Source: UBA10210 sp964408425
GTDB lineage: Archaea; Micrarchaeota; Micrarchaeia; Norongarragalinales; Norongarragalinaceae
NCBI GenBank assembly: GCA_964408425.1
Contig: CAYOZI010000027.1
Coordinates: 1 to 10,704, forward strand
Direction of reading: 5' to 3'
DNA: 10,704 bases
Below are positions 6,690 through 10,704 of the stretch, in pieces. The first letter of the stretch is position 1, and every line of letters begins with the position of its first letter. The translations under genes and the position numbers were made by a program. The notes under the pieces are model-generated. The model was not told the origin of the DNA. It ran no database searches and saw only the letters and a list, made by a program, of their open reading frames with translations.

Positions 6690-7891
6690 TCAGTCCACTT
6701 TTTCCGCTATCCGCAAGAGCTCGTTGTACTTCGCGGTTCTTTCTCCCCTGCATGGGGCTCCGAGTTTTATCAATTCCGCTTGAATTGCGGTTGCGAAATC
6801 CGCCAGGAAAGCGTCTTCAGTTTCTCCGGAACGGTGTGATACGCAAACGCTCCAGCCGGCTTTTCTTGCCAACGCGTTCGCTTCAAGCGATTNNNNNNNN
6901 NNCCGATCTGGTTTGTTTTCAGCAATAACGTGGAACAAGCTTTTTTTGCGACGCCGGTTTTGATTCTGGCCGGGTTCGTAACCAGCAGGTCGTCGCCCAC
7001 GACGAGCGCTTGGCCGGCGAGTTTTCTCGTCAATAAAGCGAAGGTTTCGAAATCCTCTTCGAAAAACGGGTCTTCAATATACTTCAGCCCGAAAGCTTTT
7101 TGCAGGCCGGTATAGTGGTCGGCTAATTGGACTGGCGTATAGCGCAGCCCGTCGAGCATGTAAAAACCGTGCTTGTAAAACTGGCTTGCGGCGCAATCCA
7201 AACCCGGGAAAACCCGTCCCGAATAACCCGACTCGTCAATGGCTTCTGTTACGAGCTGCAAAACTTCTTCCGTCCTTTTCGCCGGAGGAGCGAAACCTCC
7301 CTCATCTCCAACGGCGGTTGCCGCCTTTCCGTATCGCGATGCAACGGTTTTCTTGAGCGTCTGGTACACTTCCGACGACGCCCTCACCCTATCGGCGGTT
7401 TTTTTGATTCCTGCTGGGAGGATCAAAAACTCCTGGATGGAAAGCCCATTTCCGGCGTGAGCTCCTCCGTTGATGACGTTGGAAGCGGGAATGGGAATGC
7501 GCTTGGGTTTTTTGAAGAAAGAGGAAACGGTTTTGCCTTTGGAATCTGCCAGGGCTTTGAAAAACGCGATGCTGCAGCCGATCGTGGTATTGGCTCCTAG
7601 TTTCGATTTGGTCGGCGTGCCGTCCAACTGCAGAAGAAAGGCGTCGAAGTCTTTTTGGGTGGCGAAAATCTTGGTTTTCGCCTTTTTCAAGACGGTTTTA
7701 GCGTTTTCAACCGCCTTCAAAACCCCTTTTCCGTGATAACGGTTGCCTCCATCCTTCAATTCCAGCGCTTCGTGTATTCCGGTCGAAGCTCCGGAGGGCA
7801 CAGTAGCCCGAAATCCGTTGATTTCCACTTCAAGCGTCGGGTTGCCCCTAGAGTCCAGGACTTCCCTTGCAGCGAAATTCTTTATCTTCAA
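6690..7891 (-). CDS. eno: Enolase (phosphopyruvate hydratase), interrupted by an assembly gap
   Basis: Enolase converts 2-phosphoglycerate to phosphoenolpyruvate using Mg2+ in the cytosol. Motifs appear in order: REVLDSRGNPTLEVEI, PSGASTG (mobile loop), INGGAHAGNGLSIQEF, VGDEGGFAPP, FPGLDCAAS (metal Asp), YIEDPFFEEDF (metal Glu), VVGDDLLVTN (metal Asp), LLLKTNQIG (catalytic Lys), then after the gap SLEANALARKAGW, VSHRSGETED and KLGAPCRGERTAKYNELLRI. The frame changes exactly at the ten Ns (6893-6902); one more base there would restore a single frame of about 400 residues and leave room for the expected GTxTE, so this is a mis-sized gap and not a mutation. The start is TTG 7891 (MKIKNFAAREVL), preceded by GGGGGTG six nt upstream; the open frame continues to 8008 but that part overlaps the upstream gene and lacks enolase similarity. 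It lies 49 nt downstream of the Dcd-like gene. Confidence 0.93.
6893..6902. other. Assembly gap (10 N)
   Basis: Ten undetermined bases fall inside the enolase gene. Reading enolase on both sides (NQIG before, SLEAN after) and filling the conserved spacing needs 11 bases, or 11 plus a multiple of three. The ten Ns are therefore a nominal rather than measured gap length. Confidence 0.97.
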
Positions 7892-7940
7892 ACCACACAC
7901 CCCCGGGAGTTCCAGTAATCGTTTTTTCAGGCCCGCCGCG

Positions 7941-8459
7941 TCAGATTTTGGTTTGCCTGGCGAAAACGCCGTGATGCCGTTCCGGCGAAGACAGCCTTTC
8001 GAAAACAACCTGGCAAACGGGCAAGCCGGAAGACAAGGACAAGCGCGAGGGGGACATGTTTACTATCTCTAACACTTGTTTGTTTTCAACTCCCGGTTGG
8101 ATGAGACTGGATGAGATATGCACTAGCAACCCCAACCTTGCAAAACGGCTTCTCCCTTGGATCCAGCCGCATAAGTGAAACGGCATTCTAATTGTTTCGT
8201 TCGTTATTCCTAGTACTAGTTCGTTAGGTTTTAGGGTTATCCGTTCGTTCTTCTTCAAAACGATTCGTTTCGTCTGTTTTTCGTTCAAGAAAGAGTTTTC
8301 AGTTACGTTAATCGTTTTGTTTTGTTTTTTCAGAATGCGGAATTCGTTTCCTAGAGTCAGATCAACCGAACACTCGCCGATTTTGTTCTTGTCGAAAGGC
8401 GTTATTTTCAGCGTTCCTTTCCTTATTTCTTCCAAAATCTCTTTTTTGCTCAAAATCAT
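7941..8459 (-). CDS. dCTP deaminase-family protein with altered active-site loop
   Basis: This 172-residue protein belongs to the dCTP deaminase/dUTPase superfamily, enzymes that make dUTP (or dUMP) from dCTP for thymidylate synthesis. It begins MILSKKEILEEIRKGTLKI and carries VDLTLGNEFRI, LKPNELVLGITNETI and the active-site block GRSRFARLGLLVH. Without gaps it aligns to E. coli Dcd so that S104, R108 and E131 match catalytic S111, R115 and E138. However, the segment VHISSSLIQPG replaces VHVTAHRIDPG: Ala124 is Ser, His125 is Ser and Asp128 is Gln. The protein also stops soon after FERL, lacking the usual KYxxQ-type tail that closes over the triphosphate. ATG 8459 is chosen from fold and length, with GTGA 8 nt upstream and a TATA element at 8520-8531. 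Its sequence is AT-richer than its neighbours. Family membership is secure; deaminase activity is not. Confidence 0.82.
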   Translation of the reverse strand: MILSKKEILEEIRKGTLKITPFDKNKIGECSVDLTLGNEFRILKKQNKTINVTENSFLNEKQTKRIVLKKNERITLKPNELVLGITNETIRMPFHLCGWIQGRSRFARLGLLVHISSSLIQPGVENKQVLEIVNMSPSRLSLSSGLPVCQVVFERLSSPERHHGVFARQTKI

Positions 8460-8519
8460 TTTTCTTTTCACTTTGCAAACCGCTTCTGCCGCAATATTAG
8501 TGGAAGAACGGGGTCCGGG

Positions 8520-8531
8520 TATATTAAATTT
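8520..8531. promoter_or_regulatory. TATA-like element between divergent genes
   Basis: TATATTAAATTT reads as a TATA box on both strands. On the minus strand it predicts transcription of the Dcd-like gene from about 8498, leaving a 40-nt leader with a GTGA ribosome binding site. On the plus strand it would start RNA near 8550 for the winged-helix gene. The 147-bp space 8460-8606 holds no other clear signal apart from GAGGTGG at 8559-8565. Confidence 0.5.
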
Positions 8532-8606
8532 CAAGAAGTAATAAACCTTGCCCGTCCGAGGTGGGTTTTCACGGTAAAAAGAAGCGGAAAAACGCGAGCG
8601 CATTAC

Positions 8607-8963
8607 TTGAAGCAGAAAAACCAGGCGTTTGCGTATTTCAAAATAGCTTCCGACGACCCTGAAAGGATAGTTTCGGGTCAATTCACGCTTTTCGACTTCA
8701 TTTCCAACTGTTTTTCCTTCTCGGTTTCGAAAAAGAAGGCTGCGGCCGACGTCTTGATGGAGTTGAAGAAAAACCCGTCGACATTCAAGCAGCTTCAGGA
8801 AAAGCTGGGTTTGCAAAAAAGCTCGTTGTTCCTGGTGCTTTTGGCTTTGGAGCGGGCGGGGTTGATAGAAAAAACCGGCAAGAACCGGCCCATCAAGCTT
8901 TCCGGCGTTTTTTCCAAAGCCTTGAATTCCTACTCCTCCTGGTGGGCGGGTTGGGTGGAATAA
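8607..8963 (+). CDS. Winged-helix DNA-binding protein
   Basis: From the TTG at 8607 the product is 118 residues. Residues about 41-98 form a winged helix: KKKAAADVLMELKKNPSTFKQL (helices 1-2), EKLGLQKSSLFLVLLALERAGLIEK (recognition helix and following) and TGKNRPIKLS (wing), as in ArsR/MarR-like archaeal regulators. The first 40 residues (FAYFKIASDDPERIVSGQFTLFDFI) may hold a ligand or dimer surface. The C-terminus ends in an aromatic patch, SSWWAGWVE. The start is uncertain: TTG 8607 has no ribosome binding site, no ATG or GTG lies in frame upstream, yet the frame stays open for over 80 nt and GAGGTGG occurs at 8559-8565. It is divergent from the Dcd-like gene and may regulate it or itself; that is inference. 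Confidence 0.7.
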   Translation: MKQKNQAFAYFKIASDDPERIVSGQFTLFDFISNCFSFSVSKKKAAADVLMELKKNPSTFKQLQEKLGLQKSSLFLVLLALERAGLIEKTGKNRPIKLSGVFSKALNSYSSWWAGWVE

Positions 8964-8984
8964 GAATAGCGGAATAGTAGGGTG

Positions 8985-8991
8985 TTTAAAT
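8985..8991 (+). promoter_or_regulatory. TATA-like box for 9036 gene
   Basis: TTTAAAT lies about 48 nt upstream of ATG 9036. The usual archaeal spacing puts the start of transcription near 9014, leaving a leader of about 22 nt that contains the GGGTG ribosome binding site at 9026-9030. Confidence 0.45.
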
Positions 8992-9035
8992 CTTGGCGCA
9001 GTAAAACCGAATATCCGTTTTTTTAGGGTGTTTCT

Positions 9036-9437
9036 ATGGGTTTGCTAGAACTTTTCGGCAAAAAGCCGGTTGTAGGCCCGTTTTTGTTCGATTTGGAGTG
9101 TTCTTTCCATCCCTTGCGTTTGCCTGCGCACAAGAGCGATTTCGGACTGTTGAACGTGAAGGTGAAGAACAATTCCGACCAGGAGCTTTTGACGTCGGTA
9201 GTGGCGGTTTTGCCGCGGGACTTGGGGTTTGAAAAGATCGGCTTGCAGCAGGAGCATGAATCGAGGTTGGGGCTGTTGAAGCCGGGCGAAGAGCGGTTTT
9301 TGAAGATCGAAGTGTGGAGCAACCAGAAAACCCCGCCGGGCAATTTCAAAATGAAGGTTTTCGCGATTTCCCATTACCGCGATTACGCGCACATCCTGAA
9401 CGAAGTGAGGAGGATTCTCGAACTAAGGGTTGCATAA
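9036..9437 (+). CDS. Predicted beta-sandwich protein of unknown function
   Basis: This soluble 133-residue protein has no signal peptide and no membrane segment. After a short N-terminal MGLLELFGKK it alternates short strands: GPFLFDLECSF, FGLLNVKVKNNSDQELLTSVVAVLP, GLLKPGEERFLKIEVWS and GNFKMKVFAISHYRDY. The combination of KVKNNSD, LKPGEE and a late strand after PPGNF resembles the immunoglobulin-like (NEW3/CARDB-type) beta sandwich often found in archaeal proteins, here without any enzyme domain. A helix (HILNEVRRILELR) ends it. ATG 9036 is well supported by GGGTG five nt upstream. No specific role can be assigned. Confidence 0.65.
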   Translation: MGLLELFGKKPVVGPFLFDLECSFHPLRLPAHKSDFGLLNVKVKNNSDQELLTSVVAVLPRDLGFEKIGLQQEHESRLGLLKPGEERFLKIEVWSNQKTPPGNFKMKVFAISHYRDYAHILNEVRRILELRVA

Positions 9438-9440
9438 GGC

Positions 9441-9492
9441 TTTTAAATTACAGAGGCGAGTAATTACATTCGTAGCCGAATTGTGTTTAAAC
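9441..9492 (+). promoter_or_regulatory. Two TATA-like elements upstream of PRC-barrel gene
   Basis: TTTTAAATTA (9441-9450) predicts a transcript starting near 9471 with a leader that includes GGAGTGTGA (9504-9512) before ATG 9517. A second box, TTTAAAC (9486-9492), would start RNA almost at the ATG. Only the first keeps the ribosome binding site in the message, so it is the better candidate. Confidence 0.45.
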
Positions 9493-9516
9493 TTGGAAAA
9501 AACGGAGTGTGATTTC

Positions 9517-9840
9517 ATGACTATGAGAGTTTCGCAGTTGATGGGAATGGACGTTTATACGGACAACGCTCAGATGATTGGAAGGGTATACGACGTTATC
9601 ATCGACCTGCAGAAAGGAGAAATTTCGAGGTTGACGCTTGAACCAATCCGCGTTGCGAGCAGGGAAGAGGCGAAGCGGGTTTTCCGCGAGAAAACCATAA
9701 TGTACTCGAGCGTCAAGGCCGTCGACAGGATTGTTATCATTTCGCCGAACTTGAACCGCGAGCCTGAAGAGGAAGCGCCGGCAGAACCGCAAAAGCCCTT
9801 ACCTTACTCTTACCGGTACAGAAGGCCGCTGTCGAAGTAA
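9517..9840 (+). CDS. PRC-barrel domain protein
   Basis: From ATG 9517 the product is 107 residues. Residues 3-80 are a PRC-barrel: MRVSQLMGMDVYTDNAQMIG, RVYDVIIDLQKGEISRLTLE and KTIMYSSVKAVDRIVIIS are near-textbook for the short archaeal family. The family is a small beta barrel that mediates protein-protein contact; two haloarchaeal members (CdpB1 and CdpB2) link SepF to the division machinery, and other archaeal members are thought to be RNA- or division-related. A charged, proline-rich tail (PEEEAPAEPQKPLPYSYRYRRP) follows and is probably disordered. The start is supported by GGAGTGTGA 4-8 nt upstream; an in-frame TTG upstream would add residues unlike the family. The gene is followed at once by a T-rich terminator tract. 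A division role here is inference. Confidence 0.88.
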   Translation: MTMRVSQLMGMDVYTDNAQMIGRVYDVIIDLQKGEISRLTLEPIRVASREEAKRVFREKTIMYSSVKAVDRIVIISPNLNREPEEEAPAEPQKPLPYSYRYRRPLSK

Positions 9841-9841
9841 G

Positions 9842-9879
9842 CTTTTTCTTTTTTTTAATTTTCTTCTTTTCGGTTTTTT
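9842..9879 (+). terminator. T-rich archaeal terminator
   Basis: Directly after the PRC-barrel stop the plus strand has three or more T-runs (TTTTT, TTTTTTTT, TTTT, TTTTTT) with almost no secondary structure. Multiple U-tracts are the usual intrinsic terminators in archaea. It separates the plus-strand gene from the convergent tRNA on the other strand. Confidence 0.7.
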
Positions 9880-9905
9880 CAGAAATAGGGATAGCGGGGG
9901 GAGGA

Positions 9906-9924
9906 TTTTCACGCTATATTGCGT
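9906..9924 (-). other. tRNA-iMet intron 3 (19 nt, T loop, 59/60)
   Basis: On the minus strand the T stem GGAGG/CCTCC is the outer helix. TTCA (exon) pairs with TGAA (intron end) as a 4-bp central helix, flanked by 3-nt bulges AAA and AAT. CGC/GCG with loop AATATA forms the inner stem. This is a textbook strict BHB, the substrate of the archaeal tRNA splicing endonuclease. Cutting after the second base of each bulge gives the 7-nt T loop TTCAAAT. Confidence 0.9.
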
Positions 9925-9953
9925 TTTGAACCTCCGATCTCCGGGTTATGAGC

Positions 9954-9987
9954 TTCGCCCTATCATTTTCGTTAGGAAAATGAAAGT
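9954..9987 (-). other. tRNA-iMet intron 2 (34 nt, anticodon stem, 30/31)
   Basis: Exon CGCT pairs with intron GGCG (one G-U) as the 4-bp central helix, with bulges GGA and AAG. The inner stem is TCATTTTC/GAAAATGA (8 bp, loop CTAAC) extended by CT/AG past one mismatch. Cutting after the second base of each bulge joins CTGG to G and restores the anticodon stem. No good outer helix is seen, so it is a relaxed BHB. Position 30/31 is non-canonical (canonical is 37/38). Confidence 0.88.
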
Positions 9988-10010
9988 CCAGCGGGCACTC
10001 CTGGCTACCC

Positions 10011-10048
10011 TTGAGGCAAGAAAAATCCTGATGATGAATTCGTCTTGA
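10011..10048 (-). other. tRNA-iMet intron 1 (38 nt, 9/10)
   Basis: Acceptor GGGG pairs with intron CCTC as the 4-bp central helix (one G-U), with 3-nt bulges TAT and AAG. The inner stem begins at once with CAAGA/TCTTG, then one mismatch and GAATTC/GGATTT around loop ATCATCA. Cutting after the second base of each bulge leaves T8-A9 joined to G10. The central helix uses the acceptor 5' strand, so splicing should precede acceptor closure. The exact cut could shift by one base (8/9) with the same product, since A flanks both sides. Confidence 0.88.
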
Positions 10049-10092
10049 TACCCCGCTATACAGCCAGGATAAAGTTTTTTGCGCGAGGAAGG

Positions 10093-10099
10093 TTTTAAA
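10093..10099 (-). promoter_or_regulatory. TATA-like box for the tRNA-iMet gene
   Basis: TTTAAAA on the minus strand lies about 39 nt upstream of the tRNA 5' end. Usual spacing puts the transcription start near 10070, giving a leader of about 13 nt (ATCCTGGCTGTAT) that would be removed by RNase P. The box overlaps the stop codon of the broken endonuclease gene upstream. Confidence 0.55.
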
Positions 10100-10399
10100 C
10101 TATTGTGTTTGTGCTACTCCTATATGCCCTGATTTTAGTCGTGTGAATTTCGTTTTGCGGCTTAACTATGGCAAACCATTTGTCGACTTCGCGTCGCCCG
10201 TTAATTCTCACCAAAATCTTTCCCTTGCCTATCTCTCTAGTTTTAAATTTTATTTGATTCAGTTTAATCAGCTGTGCCAACTGTGCATCCCCTTGCCCTT
10301 TTTGCACGAATATTTGCCGACACAACCGTCTCCGAGCAGTATGCCTACAACTTCAGCCAGTGTTTTTTCGTCGGCTTTCGCCGAATCTTCAGCCGTCAT
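10095..10399 (-). pseudogene. Broken LAGLIDADG homing-endonuclease gene
   Basis: From ATG 10399 the frame reads a charged start and then LAEVVGILLGDGCVGKYSCKK, a clear LAGLIDADG motif with its catalytic acidic residue (GDG), but stops at 10268. The continuation is in another frame: LAQLIKLNQIKFKTREIG, then KGKILVRINGRREVDKWF, ending IVKPQNEIHTTKIRAYR at the stop 10095. The second part matches the late strands and helix of a single-motif LAGLIDADG domain. One missing base near 10289-10303 (runs of C and T on the plus strand) would join the halves to about 100 residues, still shorter than a usual domain, so an internal deletion is also likely. It may be an intron-homing or free-standing endonuclease in decay; a sequencing error or a -1 slip at AAAAAG is less likely but possible. 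It lies just upstream of the tRNA-iMet gene on the same strand. Confidence 0.7.
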
Positions 10400-10409
10400 T
10401 ATGACCGCC

Positions 10410-10421
10410 TTCTATATAGAA
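10410..10421. promoter_or_regulatory. Palindrome TTCTATATAGAA, copy 1
   Basis: This perfect 12-bp palindrome lies just upstream of the endonuclease ATG (10399). It is identical to copy 2, 38 bp to the right (centre to centre), and the pair is symmetric around the shared TATA-like element. It would cover the expected transcription start for the minus-strand gene, the position of a repressor operator. Confidence 0.6.
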
Positions 10422-10432
10422 TAAACACCAAC

Positions 10433-10444
10433 TTTATATTTAAA
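10433..10444. promoter_or_regulatory. Shared TATA-like element of a divergent promoter
   Basis: TTTATATTTAAA can serve as TATA box in both directions. On the plus strand its centre is about 24 nt before ATG 10462, predicting a leaderless message. On the minus strand it predicts transcription from about 10412, leaving a short leader with GGCGGT before ATG 10399. Confidence 0.6.
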
Positions 10445-10447
10445 CAT

Positions 10448-10459
10448 TTCTATATAGAA
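10448..10459. promoter_or_regulatory. Palindrome TTCTATATAGAA, copy 2
   Basis: This is the second identical 12-bp palindrome. It fills the space between the TATA-like element and ATG 10462, where a bound protein would block RNA polymerase loading. Together with copy 1 it suggests one regulator controlling both divergent genes. Confidence 0.6.
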
Positions 10460-10461
10460 CT

Positions 10462-10626
10462 ATGGCTGAGATTGTAAGCTGCGAAGTTAGGGTTCATTCA
10501 ACTAAAGACAAAAAGAAGTTGAAGAACGGTACCCGCGAGTACGAGTATGGTACTATTGTTATCCGAACTCCGAATCTAACGAAGCACATAGGAAAAACTG
10601 TAAAAGTTATCGTTCGAACAGAATAG
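10462..10626 (+). CDS. Small basic protein (54 aa), unknown
   Basis: ATG 10462 to TAG 10626 encodes 54 residues: MAEIVSCEVRVHSTKDKKK, a charged KNGTREYEYG, then GTIVIRTPNLTKHIGKTVKV and IVRTE. The C-terminal pattern (strand, IGKxVKVIV) is like short archaeal swapped-hairpin proteins such as DUF2080 or AbrB-like antitoxins, but the resemblance is short. No ribosome binding site is present; the TATA-like element sits at leaderless distance. It is transcribed divergently from the broken endonuclease gene, with paired palindromic operators between them, and could be the protein that binds them. Function is unknown. Confidence 0.7.
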   Translation: MAEIVSCEVRVHSTKDKKKLKNGTREYEYGTIVIRTPNLTKHIGKTVKVIVRTE

Positions 10627-10639
10627 CCAGTTAGTTGCC

Positions 10640-10704
10640 TTACTGCGGAAGTTCGCCCATCTTGTCCAAAAGCACGCCCAAACCGTCCAGCCGCTTCCTG
10701 TACT
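10640..10704 (-). CDS. Partial gene, C-terminal end
   Basis: On the minus strand an open frame enters from the right edge and ends at TAA (10640-10642). Its last 20 residues read YRKRLDGLGVLLDKMGELPQ, an amphipathic, charged helix typical of real protein ends. It is convergent with the 54-aa gene (13 nt apart). Nothing more can be said of its identity. Confidence 0.4.
   Translation of the reverse strand, partial: YRKRLDGLGVLLDKMGELPQ

Larger units (their letters stand above)
9892..10057 (-). tRNA. Initiator tRNA-Met (CAT) with three introns
   Basis: On the minus strand the exons 10049-10057, 9988-10010, 9925-9953 and 9892-9905 join to a 75-nt cloverleaf. The acceptor is AGCGGGG/CCCCGCT, then T8 and A9; the D arm is GGGT/GCCC around AGCCAGGAGT; the anticodon stem is CTGGG/CCCGG with loop CTCATAA (anticodon CAT); the variable loop is AGATC; the T arm is GGAGG/CCTCC with loop TTCAAAT; the discriminator is A73. 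The A1-U72 pair and three consecutive G-C pairs at the base of the anticodon loop (GGG/CCC) are hallmarks of the archaeal initiator, so this is tRNA-iMet and not elongator. CCA is not encoded. Introns of 38, 34 and 19 nt interrupt it after positions 9, 30 and 59. As written without splicing, no arm except the acceptor would be contiguous, which would make standard searches miss it. Confidence 0.93.

Noticed and set aside
7892..8008. N-terminal extension of enolase to ATG 8008
   Set aside because: The extra 39 residues overlap the Dcd-like gene and do not resemble enolase; TTG 7891 with GGGGGTG gives the normal MKIKNF start.
8460..8816. N-terminal extension of the Dcd-like protein to 8816
   Set aside because: The added residues lie antisense to the winged-helix gene and cross the promoter region; the family fold starts at 8459.
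10021..10050. C/D-box sRNA candidate (TGATGATGA on the plus strand)
   Set aside because: The box-like sequence is just the complement of the intron 1 hairpin loop and lacks a matching D box and guide layout.
10268..10325. Programmed -1 frameshift in the LAGLIDADG gene
   Set aside because: AAAAAG is present but the full slippery heptamer and a downstream structure are not evident; the joined product would still be too short for a full domain.
1..10704. CRISPR array, insertion sequence or phage module
   Set aside because: No regularly spaced direct repeats, transposase-like protein, terminal inverted repeats or phage structural genes are visible.

Overview
This window looks archaeal. The evidence is an archaeal-type cofactor-independent phosphoglycerate mutase, TATA-like boxes about 25 nt upstream of several genes (some apparently leaderless), GGTG/GTGA-type ribosome binding sites, an archaeal PRC-barrel protein, and an initiator tRNA interrupted by three bulge-helix-bulge (BHB) introns. 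Short intergenic spaces, overlapping genes, small genes and heavily interrupted tRNA suggest a small-genome (DPANN-like) lineage, but the sequence alone does not fix the phylum. A run of 10 Ns at 6893-6902 marks an assembly gap.

Layout. 1-282 has no convincing gene but holds an 18-bp perfect palindrome. 283-1867 (minus) is a two-gene unit: an HTH-like/ACT-domain protein followed 1 nt later by an EamA-type permease. 1952-4392 (plus) holds four closely packed genes: CoA-binding-fold protein, VIT1/CCC1-like membrane transporter, GNAT-like acetyltransferase and HD-domain nucleotidase. 4402-4905 (minus) encodes a double zinc-ribbon protein and a 57-aa membrane protein. 4988-6678 (plus) encodes phosphoglycerate mutase with an overlapping unknown gene. 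6690-8459 (minus) encodes a dCTP-deaminase-family protein and then enolase, whose reading frame is broken only at the assembly gap. 8607-9840 (plus) encodes a winged-helix protein, a predicted beta-sandwich protein and a PRC-barrel protein, followed by a T-rich terminator tract. 9892-10057 (minus) is the initiator tRNA. 10095-10399 (minus) is a broken LAGLIDADG endonuclease gene, divergent from a 54-aa gene (10462-10626). The space between them has a shared TATA-like element flanked by two identical 12-bp palindromes. The right edge holds the end of one more minus-strand gene.

How the genes fit together. Phosphoglycerate mutase and enolase catalyse consecutive steps of lower glycolysis/gluconeogenesis (3-PG to 2-PG to PEP) and lie on convergent units separated only by the unknown gene. 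The HD nucleotidase and the Dcd-like protein both suggest deoxynucleotide handling, though they are not in one operon. The right end is the most unusual part: tRNA-iMet with introns at 9/10, 30/31 and 59/60, each foldable into a BHB motif, next to a decaying homing-endonuclease-like gene and a small gene under an apparently operator-controlled divergent promoter.
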